A stretch of 27,180 nt of DNA, taken from NCBI GenBank assembly GCA_002390675.1, contig DGPZ01000076.1, positions 37,617-64,796 of the forward strand. Reading direction: 5' to 3'. Below the pieces are notes generated by a model that made no database searches, had not been told where the DNA came from, and worked only from the letters and a program-made list of their open reading frames with translations. The translations under genes and the position numbers were made by a program. Below, in pieces: positions 1 to 7,257 of the stretch; the stretch's first letter is position 1; every line of letters begins with the position of its first letter. This stretch comes from Deltaproteobacteria bacterium UBA4427 (lineage in GTDB: Bacteria; Myxococcota_A; UBA9160; UBA4427).

Positions 1-29
1 TCTCGGACCGAGCCCAAGGAGTAAAAGAC

Positions 30-464
30 ATGAGCAAGACCCGCGTCCCCGCCATCGAAGGATGGCTCACCATGGACGAAAGCAACCCGCAGCTACTCGG
101 CTACCTCGATGAGAGCAGCGGCACTTATTTCTTCCCGAAGGACGTCGCCATCAGTCATGCTCCGGGTCATGCGGATGCCGACTTCAAGGAAGTCGCGCTC
201 TCGAACACTGGCAAGCTTTGGTCCTATACGACGAACCATTACAAGCCCCCGGAGCCTTACCTCGCCCCCGACCCCTTCGAGCCCTACACCGTCGCGGCTG
301 TTGAGCTCGACAATGAGAAAATGGTCGTCCTTGGCCAGCTCGCAGACGGTGTTGATCCGGCGGACATCGAAGTCGGCATGGACATGAAGCTCGAGCTCGC
401 CACGCTCTACGAAGATGATGAGAACGAATACATGGTCTGGAAATGGCGACCGGTTCCGGCCTAA
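30..464 (+). CDS. DUF35 OB-fold protein, partner of the adjacent thiolase-like protein
   Basis: The 144-residue protein looks like a DUF35 (ChsH2/Rv3521-type) acyl-CoA-associated OB-fold protein. A short N-terminal segment (about 1-55) holds GTYFFP, which in relatives sits in a rubredoxin-like zinc ribbon; residues about 56-142 form the OB-fold part (LWSYTTNHYKPPEPY, then a VAAVEL/VVLGQL beta core). DUF35 proteins bind thiolase-fold partners and are needed for activity in Ltp2-type steroid side-chain aldolases. The next gene, 66 bases downstream, encodes such a partner, so a complex is inferred. The oddity is that the protein contains no cysteine at all, so the usual four-Cys zinc site is gone. 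The start is supported by AAGGAG at 15-20, nine bases before ATG. Family assignment is fairly sure; the exact reaction of the complex is not. Confidence 0.88.
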   Translation: MSKTRVPAIEGWLTMDESNPQLLGYLDESSGTYFFPKDVAISHAPGHADADFKEVALSNTGKLWSYTTNHYKPPEPYLAPDPFEPYTVAAVELDNEKMVVLGQLADGVDPADIEVGMDMKLELATLYEDDENEYMVWKWRPVPA

Positions 465-502
465 CAGCCTAGCCGCCACTCTAAATCCAACCGATCCGAA
501 TC

Positions 503-517
503 CCCGCGAATCGCGGG
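503..517. other. Short stem-loop ahead of the Ltp ribosome binding site
   Basis: A perfect six-base inverted repeat CCCGCG-AAT-CGCGGG lies in the 66-base gap between the DUF35 and Ltp genes, about three bases before the GGAG ribosome binding site of the latter. There is no T tract, so it does not look like an intrinsic terminator. It might tune translation or mRNA stability between the two cistrons. Such short GC-rich repeats also arise by chance. Confidence 0.3.
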
Positions 518-530
518 CCTGGAGTACACA

Positions 531-1724
531 ATGAGCAAGAATGATGTCGCAATCCTTGGTGCAGGCATGCATCAATGGGGCAAATGGGGACGCAACTTCG
601 CCGAATACGGCGTGGTAGCCATCAAGGACGCAATCAAAGACGCTGGCGTGGATTGGAAAGACGTCGACTTCATCGTCGGCGGCGACACCATGCGCAACGG
701 CTACCCCGGCTACGTCGCCGGTGCCACATTTGCAAAGGCCATGGGCTGGACAGGCATTCCAATCGCCAGCTGTTATGCAGCCTGCGCTACAGGTGCTCAA
801 GCCATCGACATCGCCCGCACACGCATTCTCGCGGGCATGGCGGAAGTCGTCGTTGTTGTGGGCGCAGATACAACACCCAAGGGTTTCCTTGCGCCGAACA
901 AGGGCGAACGCACACTTGACCCAGACTGGCTGAGGTTCCGACTCCTCGGAGCTACAAACCCGACCTACTTCGGCCTCTGGGCACAGCGCCGTATGGATCT
1001 CTACGGCGCGACTGAGCAGGACTTCGCCCGAGTAAAGGTGAAGAACTCCAAGCACGGCATCGCGAACCCCAAGGCTCGCTACAACAAGCTGTTTACCGAA
1101 GAGGAAGTGCTCGCCTCGCCGCTTGTGTCGGCGCCGCTGCGACTCTTTGAAATTTGCGCGACCAGCGACGGCGGTGCCGCCCTCGTCATTACGTCGATGG
1201 ACTACGCCAAGAAGAAGGGCATCGCCAACCCGGTCAAGATCTCGGGCGTCTCGACGATTTCACCGACCTTTCCGCAGACCGTGATCGACATGCCAGACTT
1301 CACTACGGACTCCGCTGCCGGAATTTCGGCCCCTGACCGCAGCTTCCGAGATTCGATCGCCTATGCCGCGTACGAAGAAGCGGGCCTCGGCCCGGAGGAT
1401 ATGGACCTCGCAGAGGTCTACGACCTGTCCTCCGCGCTCGAGCTCGATTGGTACGAGAACATTGGACTCTGCAAGCCCGGCGAAGCGGAACAGTTGCTGC
1501 GAAATGGCGACACAGAAATCGGCGGCCGTATCCCGGTCAATCCGTCCGGCGGACTCGGCTGCTTCGGTGAAGCCGTTCCAGCACAAGCCATCGCTCAGGT
1601 TTGCGAACTCACTTGGCAGCTACGCGGTCAAGCGGGAGAGCGGCAGGTCGACGGTGCCAAGGCAGGCATCACGGCAAATCAGGGCCTCTTTGGCCACGGG
1701 TCCTCGGTGCTCTGCACGCGCTGA
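531..1724 (+). CDS. Thiolase-like lipid-transfer protein (Ltp/SCP-x family), probable aldolase-type subunit
   Basis: The protein has 397 residues and a thiolase fold. The N-terminal half carries the nucleophile region SCYAACATGAQA (Cys81, Cys85 in the CATG position). The C-terminal half departs from true thiolases: the NEAF/HDCF motif is replaced by VYDLSS (Tyr297-Asp298), and the GHPxGATG histidine motif is replaced by NPSGGLGCFGEAVPAQA (from about 337). It ends in NQGLFGHGSSV. This is the pattern of mycobacterial Ltp proteins. In the studied Ltp2, a tyrosine in the equivalent YD motif takes part in a retro-aldol cleavage of a side-chain beta-hydroxyacyl-CoA that needs a DUF35 partner. The DUF35 gene directly upstream supports the same arrangement here. 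GGAG sits eight bases before ATG. Whether it is an aldolase, a thiolase or a non-catalytic subunit cannot be settled from sequence alone. Confidence 0.88.
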   Translation: MSKNDVAILGAGMHQWGKWGRNFAEYGVVAIKDAIKDAGVDWKDVDFIVGGDTMRNGYPGYVAGATFAKAMGWTGIPIASCYAACATGAQAIDIARTRILAGMAEVVVVVGADTTPKGFLAPNKGERTLDPDWLRFRLLGATNPTYFGLWAQRRMDLYGATEQDFARVKVKNSKHGIANPKARYNKLFTEEEVLASPLVSAPLRLFEICATSDGGAALVITSMDYAKKKGIANPVKISGVSTISPTFPQTVIDMPDFTTDSAAGISAPDRSFRDSIAYAAYEEAGLGPEDMDLAEVYDLSSALELDWYENIGLCKPGEAEQLLRNGDTEIGGRIPVNPSGGLGCFGEAVPAQAIAQVCELTWQLRGQAGERQVDGAKAGITANQGLFGHGSSVLCTR

Positions 1725-1733
1725 CAATCCCAA

Positions 1734-1750
1734 AGGCCGTTACTCGGCCT
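1734..1750. other. Stem-loop just after the Ltp gene
   Basis: A perfect inverted repeat AGGCCG-TTACT-CGGCCT begins ten bases after the Ltp stop codon, in the 138-base gap before the thiolase gene. No T run follows, so a rho-independent terminator is doubtful. A processing or stability hairpin at the 3' end of the DUF35-Ltp message is possible. Nothing else recognisable lies in this gap apart from the thiolase ribosome binding site. Confidence 0.3.
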
Positions 1751-1862
1751 GTCCGGTCCAACACTCTTCACACTCGCTGTCCGCTCGCTAGATTGACTAC
1801 ACGAGCGATCGCGGGTTCATGTAAAACGACTCGCGGAGCAACACCCGCCAGGAGATTTAACA

Positions 1863-3011
1863 ATGCCCGAGGCCTATCTTATCGATGCCGTCCGCACCCC
1901 GGTCGGCCGACGCAATGGCGGTCTTTCAACCATCCACTCCGCCGATCTGGGGGCCCACGTGCTGAAGGGGCTGATGGATCGAACCGGCATCGATCCGGGC
2001 GCCGTAGAAGACGTGATTTTCGGATGCTGCGACACGATCGGTTCTCAGGCGGGCGATATCGCACGAACCTGCTGGCTCGCCGCGGGACTTCCCATGCACG
2101 TCCCTGGCGTCACGATTGATCGCCAATGCGGGTCGTCCCAGCAATCAGTTCACTTTGCCGCACAGGGCGTCATGAGTGGCACGGCGGACTTGATCGTCGC
2201 GGGCGGCGTGCAGAGCATGAGTCAGATCCCGATCTCCTCGGCGATGACCTGCGCCGTCGATCTGGGCTTTGATGATCCCTTCTCGGGATCGACGGGTTGG
2301 GTCGAACGGTTCGGTGATCAGGAAATCTCGCAATTCCGGGGCGCCGAATTGATCGCTGAAAAGTGGGACATCTCCCGCGAGGCCCTCGACGAGCTCGCCA
2401 TCAATAGTCATCTCCGCGCCATTGCCGCAACGAAGGAAGGCCGATTCAAGAACGAGATCCTTCCGCTCAACGGCGTCGAGAACGACGAAGGCATGCGCGA
2501 ACCGAATCCTGAAAAGATGGCCAGCCTACAGCCACTAGTCGAAGGAGGAAAGCTCACCGCGGCCCATGCAAGCCAGATCTCCGACGGCGCGACTGCGGTA
2601 TTGATCGCCTCGGAACAGGCCGTCAAAGAGCACGGGCTCAAGCCCCGGGCGCGAGTACACCACATCTCAGTACTCGCCGATGATCCCGTCTTCATGCTCT
2701 CAGCACCCATTCCCGCAACCAAGCGAGCCTTGGAAAAGACCGGTATGAAGATGGGCGATATGGGCGTCACCGAGATCAACGAGGCTTTCGGACCGGTCGT
2801 TCTTGCGTGGCAGAAAGAGCTCGACGCCGACATGTCCACGGTCAACCCGAATGGCGGCGCCATGGCCCTGGGTCATCCCATCGGTGCGACGGGCACACGA
2901 CTCATGACGACTCTGTTAAACGAGATGGAAAGAACCGGGTCACGCTATGGCCTCCAGACCATGTGCGAAGGTGGCGGCCAAGCGAACGTCACGATCCTCG
3001 AGCGACTCTAA
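1863..3011 (+). CDS. fadA6: Acetyl-CoA C-acyltransferase (thiolase), FadA6-like
   Basis: A complete 382-residue thiolase with every catalytic element: nucleophile Cys89 in DRQCGSSQQ, NEAF at about 306-309, His338 in GGAMALGHPIGATG, and the activating Cys368 in MCEGGGQANVTI. It should cleave a 3-ketoacyl-CoA with CoA. Stretches such as GDQEISQFRG, SLQPLVEGG and RYGLQTMCEGGG, together with its length, match what I recall of FadA6 (Rv3556c), the thiolase of steroid ring C/D catabolism in Mycobacterium; this is from memory, not an alignment. AGGAG lies eight bases before ATG. It follows the Ltp gene by 138 bases and precedes an SDR gene by 94 bases, so it is probably in the same transcription unit or starts a new one. 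The thiolase call is near certain; the FadA6 assignment is moderate. Confidence 0.93.
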   Translation: MPEAYLIDAVRTPVGRRNGGLSTIHSADLGAHVLKGLMDRTGIDPGAVEDVIFGCCDTIGSQAGDIARTCWLAAGLPMHVPGVTIDRQCGSSQQSVHFAAQGVMSGTADLIVAGGVQSMSQIPISSAMTCAVDLGFDDPFSGSTGWVERFGDQEISQFRGAELIAEKWDISREALDELAINSHLRAIAATKEGRFKNEILPLNGVENDEGMREPNPEKMASLQPLVEGGKLTAAHASQISDGATAVLIASEQAVKEHGLKPRARVHHISVLADDPVFMLSAPIPATKRALEKTGMKMGDMGVTEINEAFGPVVLAWQKELDADMSTVNPNGGAMALGHPIGATGTRLMTTLLNEMERTGSRYGLQTMCEGGGQANVTILERL

Positions 3012-3022
3012 TTTACTCCTCG

Positions 3023-3038
3023 CCAGGCCACAGCCTGG
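3023..3038. other. Stem-loop between thiolase and SDR genes
   Basis: A perfect inverted repeat CCAGGC-CACA-GCCTGG sits 11 bases after the thiolase stop codon. It has a tight four-base loop but no following T tract. It could be a 3'-end stability hairpin or a weak attenuator. Confidence 0.3.
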
Positions 3039-3105
3039 TAAACGGGGCACTCGCTCCGCATAACACCCGTGGCACCAACACGGGGAGACAAAAAGGAACG
3101 AACAG

Positions 3106-4008
3106 ATGGGAATCTGTGATGAACGCGTCGTCATTGTGACCGGCGCTGGTGGCGGCCTAGGCCGTGAACATGCTCTCGCCTTTGCGGCGGAAGGTGCCAA
3201 GGTCGTCGTAAACGACCTAGGCGTTTCCAACCACGGCGAAGGAGGCTCCGACGGCCCCGCCCAACAAGTGGCCAACGAGATCAAGGAGATGGGCGGAGAA
3301 GCGATCGCGAATACCGATAGCGTCTCCGAATTCGCCACCGGAAAGCGCATCGTCGAACAAGCCCTCGACAGCTTCGGCCGCCTCGACGTCGTCGTTAATA
3401 ACGCTGGCTTCCTGCGAGACCGCATGTTCGTCTCGACCTCGGAAGAAGAGTGGGACGCGGTCATCAACGTCCATCTCAAAGGCCACTTCTGCATCTCGAA
3501 GCATGCGTGTGAATATTGGCGCGCGCAGTCGAAGGCAGGCGAGACCGTCGATGCACGCATCATCAACACGAGTTCCGGCGCTGGCCTCCAGGGCAGCGTC
3601 GGCCAAGGCACCTACTCCGCCGCCAAGGCAGGTATCGCAGGCCTCACCCTCGTCCAAGCCGCTGAGCTAGGACGCTACGGCGTGACCTCAAACGCGATCG
3701 CCCCCGCCGCGCGCACTCGTATGACGGAAGCAATTTTCACGGACATGAAGCCGCCGGAAGGGGATGCCTTCGACGAGTCGCACCCGGGCAATGTTTCGCC
3801 TCTCGTCGTTTGGCTCGGCTCGCCTGATTCACGTGAAGTGTCTGGGCGTGTCTTCGAAGTTAAGGGAGGCTTAATCGGCGTCTCCGACGGCTGGCGCGAT
3901 GGCCCGACTTACGACAAAAATGCCAAGTGGGCGCCGGATGAAATCGGTGCCAAGGTGATGGAACTGATTGGCGAGGCTCTCCCCCCGCAGAAGGTGCACG
4001 GAACCTGA
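3106..4008 (+). CDS. SDR-family 3-hydroxyacyl-CoA-type dehydrogenase (Rv3548c/17beta-HSD4-like)
   Basis: A 300-residue classical-type short-chain dehydrogenase. The nucleotide site TGAGGGLG is at about 12-19, NNAG at 98-101, and the catalytic Ser (NTSSGAG, about 156-157), Tyr170 and Lys174 (YSAAK) are intact. The insert after NDLG (about 37-52) and the NTSSGAGLQGSVGQGTYSAAKAG segment are typical of the multifunctional-enzyme/Rv3548c subgroup, which oxidises 3-hydroxyacyl-CoA intermediates in peroxisome-like beta-oxidation and steroid catabolism. AAGGAACG lies just upstream of ATG. The gene ends one base before the next start, so it is co-transcribed with the acyl-CoA dehydrogenase and the MaoC hydratase, giving three consecutive beta-oxidation steps in a row. 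Substrate is unknown; steroid-derived or branched acyl-CoA is inferred from neighbours. Confidence 0.92.
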   Translation: MGICDERVVIVTGAGGGLGREHALAFAAEGAKVVVNDLGVSNHGEGGSDGPAQQVANEIKEMGGEAIANTDSVSEFATGKRIVEQALDSFGRLDVVVNNAGFLRDRMFVSTSEEEWDAVINVHLKGHFCISKHACEYWRAQSKAGETVDARIINTSSGAGLQGSVGQGTYSAAKAGIAGLTLVQAAELGRYGVTSNAIAPAARTRMTEAIFTDMKPPEGDAFDESHPGNVSPLVVWLGSPDSREVSGRVFEVKGGLIGVSDGWRDGPTYDKNAKWAPDEIGAKVMELIGEALPPQKVHGT

Positions 4009-4009
4009 T

Positions 4010-5149
4010 ATGGACTTCAGCTTCAGCGAAGAGCAAGAAGAACTCGGCGTCATGGCGCGCAGCTTTCTGGCCGATGCATCGGATCCCGAAAAAGTCCGCG
4101 ACGTCATGCAGACGCCGCTCGGCTACGATGCCGAAGTTTGGAACCGAATAGGCACCGAACTCGGATGGTGCTGCGTGCATATTCCTGAGGAATATGGCGG
4201 CCTCGGCCTCGGCTTTGTTGATTTAGCCGTCTTACTTGAAGCGACGGGTGAGTCAGTGTTATGCGCACCCTTCTTTTCAACAGTGGCGCTTGGGGCGAAT
4301 ACGATCCTTGAGTGCGGTACGGAAGCCCAGAAGCAGGAACGGCTTCCCGCGATCGCTGAAGGCACCCATACCGCCACCCTCGCCTTCGCGGAAGCGAGTG
4401 GGCAGTGGGACGCGGATGGGATTAGCGCGACGGCAACGCCTGACGGCGACGGGTTCGTACTGAACGGCACCAAGGCGTGGGTGGTCGATGGCCACTCGGC
4501 GGATCTCGTGCTTGTAGTGGCGCGCGCTCCGGGAACGACTGGAGAGGATGGTCTTTCGGTCTTTGCAGTCGACGGCGACGCAGACGGCGTCTCTCGCAAG
4601 ATGCTCACGACGATGGACCAGACTCGGCGAATAGCAGAAATTGAGTTATCGGCGGTACGAGTATCCGCAGATGCATGCCTTGGCGAGCCCGGCGCGGCTT
4701 GGCCCGGCCTGCGTCGCACCCTCGATCTTGCTGCGATCGCATTGGCCGCCGAACAGGTTGGCGGTGCGCAGAAATGCCTCGACCTTTCGGTGGCCTACGC
4801 CAAGGAGCGTGAGCAATTTGGCCGCCCCATTGGATCGTTCCAGTCTCTCAAACACAAGTGCGCCGACATGATGATCGCGGTTGAGTCAGCCCGGTCGGCC
4901 CTCTACTACGCTGCATGTATCGCGGATGACAAGTCCGATGATCTCTCCTCGAACGCCTCGCTCGCGAAGGCTTGGTGTTCCGAGGCGTACTTCAAGTGCG
5001 CAGCCGACAGCATCCAGATTCACGGCGGAGTCGGCTTCACTTGGGAATACGAACCGCACCTACATTTCAAAAGGGCCCGGGCCAGCGAAAACTGGCTCGG
5101 CAATCCCAGCTTCCACCGCGAACGAATCGCCCAGCACCTGGAGCTCTGA
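4010..5149 (+). CDS. Acyl-CoA dehydrogenase, subunit type lacking the helix-G catalytic glutamate
   Basis: I place the start at 4010, one base after the SDR stop, because MDFSFSEEQEEL is the usual acyl-CoA dehydrogenase N-terminus; this gives 379 residues. The family core is clear: IPEEYGGLGLG near residue 60, FVLNGTKAWVVDG in the middle domain, the FAD-contact motif REQFGRPIGSFQ, and IHGGVGFTWEYEPHLHFKR near the C-terminus. The helix-G position that holds Glu in isovaleryl-type enzymes reads LDLAAIALAAE with no Glu after LDL, and there is no YEGT motif near the C-terminus. This fits the non-catalytic partner of the heterotetrameric FadE enzymes known from mycobacterial steroid catabolism. 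A catalytic partner may be the product of 7258-8439. It lies between the SDR and MaoC genes with gaps of one and five bases. Confidence 0.92.
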   Translation: MDFSFSEEQEELGVMARSFLADASDPEKVRDVMQTPLGYDAEVWNRIGTELGWCCVHIPEEYGGLGLGFVDLAVLLEATGESVLCAPFFSTVALGANTILECGTEAQKQERLPAIAEGTHTATLAFAEASGQWDADGISATATPDGDGFVLNGTKAWVVDGHSADLVLVVARAPGTTGEDGLSVFAVDGDADGVSRKMLTTMDQTRRIAEIELSAVRVSADACLGEPGAAWPGLRRTLDLAAIALAAEQVGGAQKCLDLSVAYAKEREQFGRPIGSFQSLKHKCADMMIAVESARSALYYAACIADDKSDDLSSNASLAKAWCSEAYFKCAADSIQIHGGVGFTWEYEPHLHFKRARASENWLGNPSFHRERIAQHLEL

Positions 5150-5154
5150 TCCCC

Positions 5155-5613
5155 ATGCGCGTATTCAAGACCCCTCATGAACTCAAGGACTGCGTCGGCG
5201 AAGACCTCGGCGCAACCGACTGGCTCCAGATCGACCAAGAGCGCATCAACACCTTCGCGGATGCAACCGGCGATCATCAGTGGATTCACGTCGATGTTGA
5301 AAAGGCCAAGGGAGGCCCCTTCGGCGCACCGATCGCGCACGGGTACCTAACAGCCTCGCTGGCGAATCTCTTCTTGCCGCAGCTCATGGAAGTCCAGGGC
5401 ACGTCCATGGGCGTGAACTACGGCTGCGACAAAATTCGCTTCCCCTCCCCCGTCACGGTTGGCTCGAAGATCCGCGGCACTGGATCCATCACGACCGTCG
5501 AAGAAACAAAGGACGCAGGAATCCAGGTGAAGGTGACGATCTTGATCGAGATCGAAGGGAATGATCGCCCCGCCTGCATCATCGAGACCATCAGCCGCTT
5601 CTATACCGCCTAG
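5155..5613 (+). CDS. MaoC-family (R)-specific enoyl-CoA hydratase
   Basis: The start at 5155 gives a 152-residue single hot-dog protein, the usual size for Rv0130/NodN-like hydratases; upstream in-frame codons overlap the dehydrogenase gene and have no ribosome binding site. The hydratase-2 signature is present as FADATGDHQWIHVD with Asp40 and His45 in the catalytic D-x4-H spacing, followed by GAPIAHGYLTASL. It should hydrate trans-2-enoyl-CoA to (R)-3-hydroxyacyl-CoA. It follows the acyl-CoA dehydrogenase by five bases, so desaturation and hydration are encoded together, with the SDR upstream for the next oxidation. Its stop codon overlaps that of the converging yqeY gene by four bases. Substrate range unknown. 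Confidence 0.92.
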   Translation: MRVFKTPHELKDCVGEDLGATDWLQIDQERINTFADATGDHQWIHVDVEKAKGGPFGAPIAHGYLTASLANLFLPQLMEVQGTSMGVNYGCDKIRFPSPVTVGSKIRGTGSITTVEETKDAGIQVKVTILIEIEGNDRPACIIETISRFYTA

Positions 5614-6056
5614 ACCAGTAGCTCCTGAACGATCTTTCGGGCGATATTGCCGTCTACCTCGGCCTTATGGTCCTTCATGAGCGCGCCCATGACCTTGCCC
5701 ATATCTTTCTTCTCGGACGCGCCAGTCGACGCGATCGCCGCTTCGACCCAACCGCGGGTCTCCGCCTCATCCGCGAGCTGCGGCAAAAACTCCTGAATCA
5801 CAGCGAGTTCGGCGCGTTCGCTCTCCGCCATCTCCGGCCGCCCCCCCTTATCAAACGCCTCGATGCTTTCTTTGCGCTGTTTCTCAAGCTTGCGCATAAG
5901 GCCCTCCGCGACCTCATCAGAAACCACGTCTGACCCATCCCTTTTCATCTCATTCAAAAAGGCGGCACGCATAGAGCGCAGCGTCGATAGCCGAGGTTGA
6001 TCTTTGGCCTTCATGGCGGCCTTCATCTGCGCGGTGACTTCTTCGACAATAGACAT
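5610..6056 (-). CDS. yqeY: GatB/YqeY domain protein
   Basis: A 148-residue YqeY-like protein starting MSIVEEVTAQMKAAMKAKD, with the family pattern LSTLRSMRAAFLNEM, the long charged helix EAFDKGGRPEMAESERAELAVIQEFLPQ and the C-terminal KKDMGKVMGALMKDHK. YqeY is a widespread cytosolic protein related to the tail domain of GatB and possibly involved in tRNA-dependent amidation; its role is poorly known. The strong ribosome binding site GGAGGA, seven bases before the ATG at 6056, fixes the start and excludes the longer upstream readings. It is the only housekeeping-type gene in a catabolic region and is not next to rpsU or dnaG, where it often lies. It converges on the MaoC gene and shares a CTAG overlap with it. 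Confidence 0.93.
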   Translation of the reverse strand: MSIVEEVTAQMKAAMKAKDQPRLSTLRSMRAAFLNEMKRDGSDVVSDEVAEGLMRKLEKQRKESIEAFDKGGRPEMAESERAELAVIQEFLPQLADEAETRGWVEAAIASTGASEKKDMGKVMGALMKDHKAEVDGNIARKIVQELLV

Positions 6057-6335
6057 ATTGGTTCCTCCGGAGCGACTGCGACGTAGCCGCACTGACTCCA
6101 TCGACATAGTCCTTCGACCGATCGAACGCAGTGCCACCCGGCAGCTCAAAGATAGCTTGCAATGACTCCTGATGACTTGGATTGCTCTTGTTCGCAGACG
6201 ACCGACCCGGAAGAATCGCCGGTGAGCCATCGTGGTCGCTGCTTAGGAAAGTGTAGAGTGCCACGAAGCGAACCGCGCGCGGCGGAGCCTCTCAGTTTCT
6301 CCAGATGGCTGCGGTCGGATTACGAACCGCTTAGA
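6057..6335. other. 279-base gap between yqeY and the IpdF-like gene
   Basis: This stretch lies upstream of yqeY and downstream of the IpdF-like gene, both on the minus strand. It holds the yqeY ribosome binding site next to 6056. Short open frames exist on both strands, but none has a recognisable family pattern or a convincing ribosome binding site. I see no clear promoter, terminator or repeat here beyond a weak GCGGT/ACCGC pair near 6309-6328. Confidence 0.4.
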
Positions 6336-7121
6336 TCAGGCTTGCTGACTTGAGACCGCGACAATCTCGCCCGTCATGTACGACGAGTAATCGCTCGCCA
6401 GGAACACCATGACATTAGACACTTCCCAAGGCGCTGCCCCTCGGCCGAAAGCTTCCTTCGCTTCTAGTTCGTCGATCAACTCCTGAGGCGTCGTTTTCAC
6501 GAGGAAGGGATGAACCGCGAGGCTAGGCGCCACCGCGTTAATTCGAATCCCGTACTCAGCCGCTTCCATCGCGGAGCAGCGCGTGAGTGCCATGACACCA
6601 GCTTTGGCCGCTGCATAATGCGCCTGTCCTGTCTGTGCACGCCAACCCAAAACGGAAGCGTTGTTCACGATCACTCCGGAACGCCGCTCCATCATATGCG
6701 GCAGCACGGCACGCGTCATTCGAAACACGCTGTTCAGCGTGATGTCCATGACGGCGCCCCATTGATCGTCGGACATATCCACGATCGGAACTTCTCCGCC
6801 GAGTCCGGCATTATTGATCACTACGTCGATATGGCCCATCTCTTGAGTCGCGGCATCGACTAGTGCGCGGACGTCGTCATCGTCCCGCACGTTGCAAAGC
6901 CGGTATCCGCATGGCTGTCCCGAGATCTCCGACAACTTCTCTGCGGCTTCCGCCGTGCGTCTTTCATGGATGTCACTGATAAAAAGGCGTGCGCCCTCTT
7001 CCGCACATCTTTGCGCCGTCGCGAAACCTATCCCGGCTCCCGCCGCGGCAGTCATGAGTACCGTCTTGCCCTTCAACAGATCGTGAGGGGCGACATAGTC
7101 CGGTGTCGGCAGCTTAGCCAT
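6336..7121 (-). CDS. ipdF: IpdF-like short-chain dehydrogenase of steroid C/D-ring catabolism
   Basis: With the start at 7121 (MAKLPTPDYV) the protein has 261 residues. The cofactor motif is unusual, TAAAGAGIG at about 24-32 instead of TGxxxGIG; NNAG is at about 103-106, and the catalytic residues are Ser156 (VNNASVLGWRAQ), Tyr169 and Lys173. The TAAAGxGIG motif, VNNASVLGWRAQ, ALTRCSAMEAAEYGIRINAV and the terminal FLASDYSSYMTGE are hallmarks, as I recall them, of IpdF (Rv3559c), which oxidises a ring hydroxyl of the CoA thioester left from steroid rings C and D. A longer reading to 7211 has no ribosome binding site and adds residues unlike the family. It lies 136 bases downstream of an acyl-CoA dehydrogenase gene on the same strand. 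Orthology rests on memory of the family, not on an alignment. Confidence 0.9.
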   Translation of the reverse strand: MAKLPTPDYVAPHDLLKGKTVLMTAAAGAGIGFATAQRCAEEGARLFISDIHERRTAEAAEKLSEISGQPCGYRLCNVRDDDDVRALVDAATQEMGHIDVVINNAGLGGEVPIVDMSDDQWGAVMDITLNSVFRMTRAVLPHMMERRSGVIVNNASVLGWRAQTGQAHYAAAKAGVMALTRCSAMEAAEYGIRINAVAPSLAVHPFLVKTTPQELIDELEAKEAFGRGAAPWEVSNVMVFLASDYSSYMTGEIVAVSSQQA

Positions 7122-7257
7122 GGATGAGTTTGCTTTCTCGCGCGGAGTGATGAGCGCGATCGATTCGCGTTCGTTAGGGCCAGGTGGCCTGCGCGAGCAC
7201 GGGTGAGTCATTCAAGAGATCGCCATCGGAAGCCCTACGGCGGGGCAAGCACCGCGC

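Noticed and set aside
1..24. Tail of an upstream gene: eight codons ending in TAA at 22-24
   Set aside because: The frame is open and the position is sensible for an operon, but eight codons are too few to claim a gene.
93..1055. Long minus-strand open frame (320 codons) across the DUF35 and Ltp genes
   Set aside because: It is antisense to two clear family members, has no recognisable domain or ribosome binding site, and arises from the GC-rich third positions of the real genes.
3968..4009. N-terminal extension of the acyl-CoA dehydrogenase into the SDR gene
   Set aside because: The extra 14 residues are unlike the family; MDFSFSEEQ at 4010 is the normal start.
4972..5154. 61-residue N-terminal extension of the MaoC hydratase
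   Set aside because: It overlaps the conserved C-terminus of the dehydrogenase in another frame, and the 152-residue form is the full family length.
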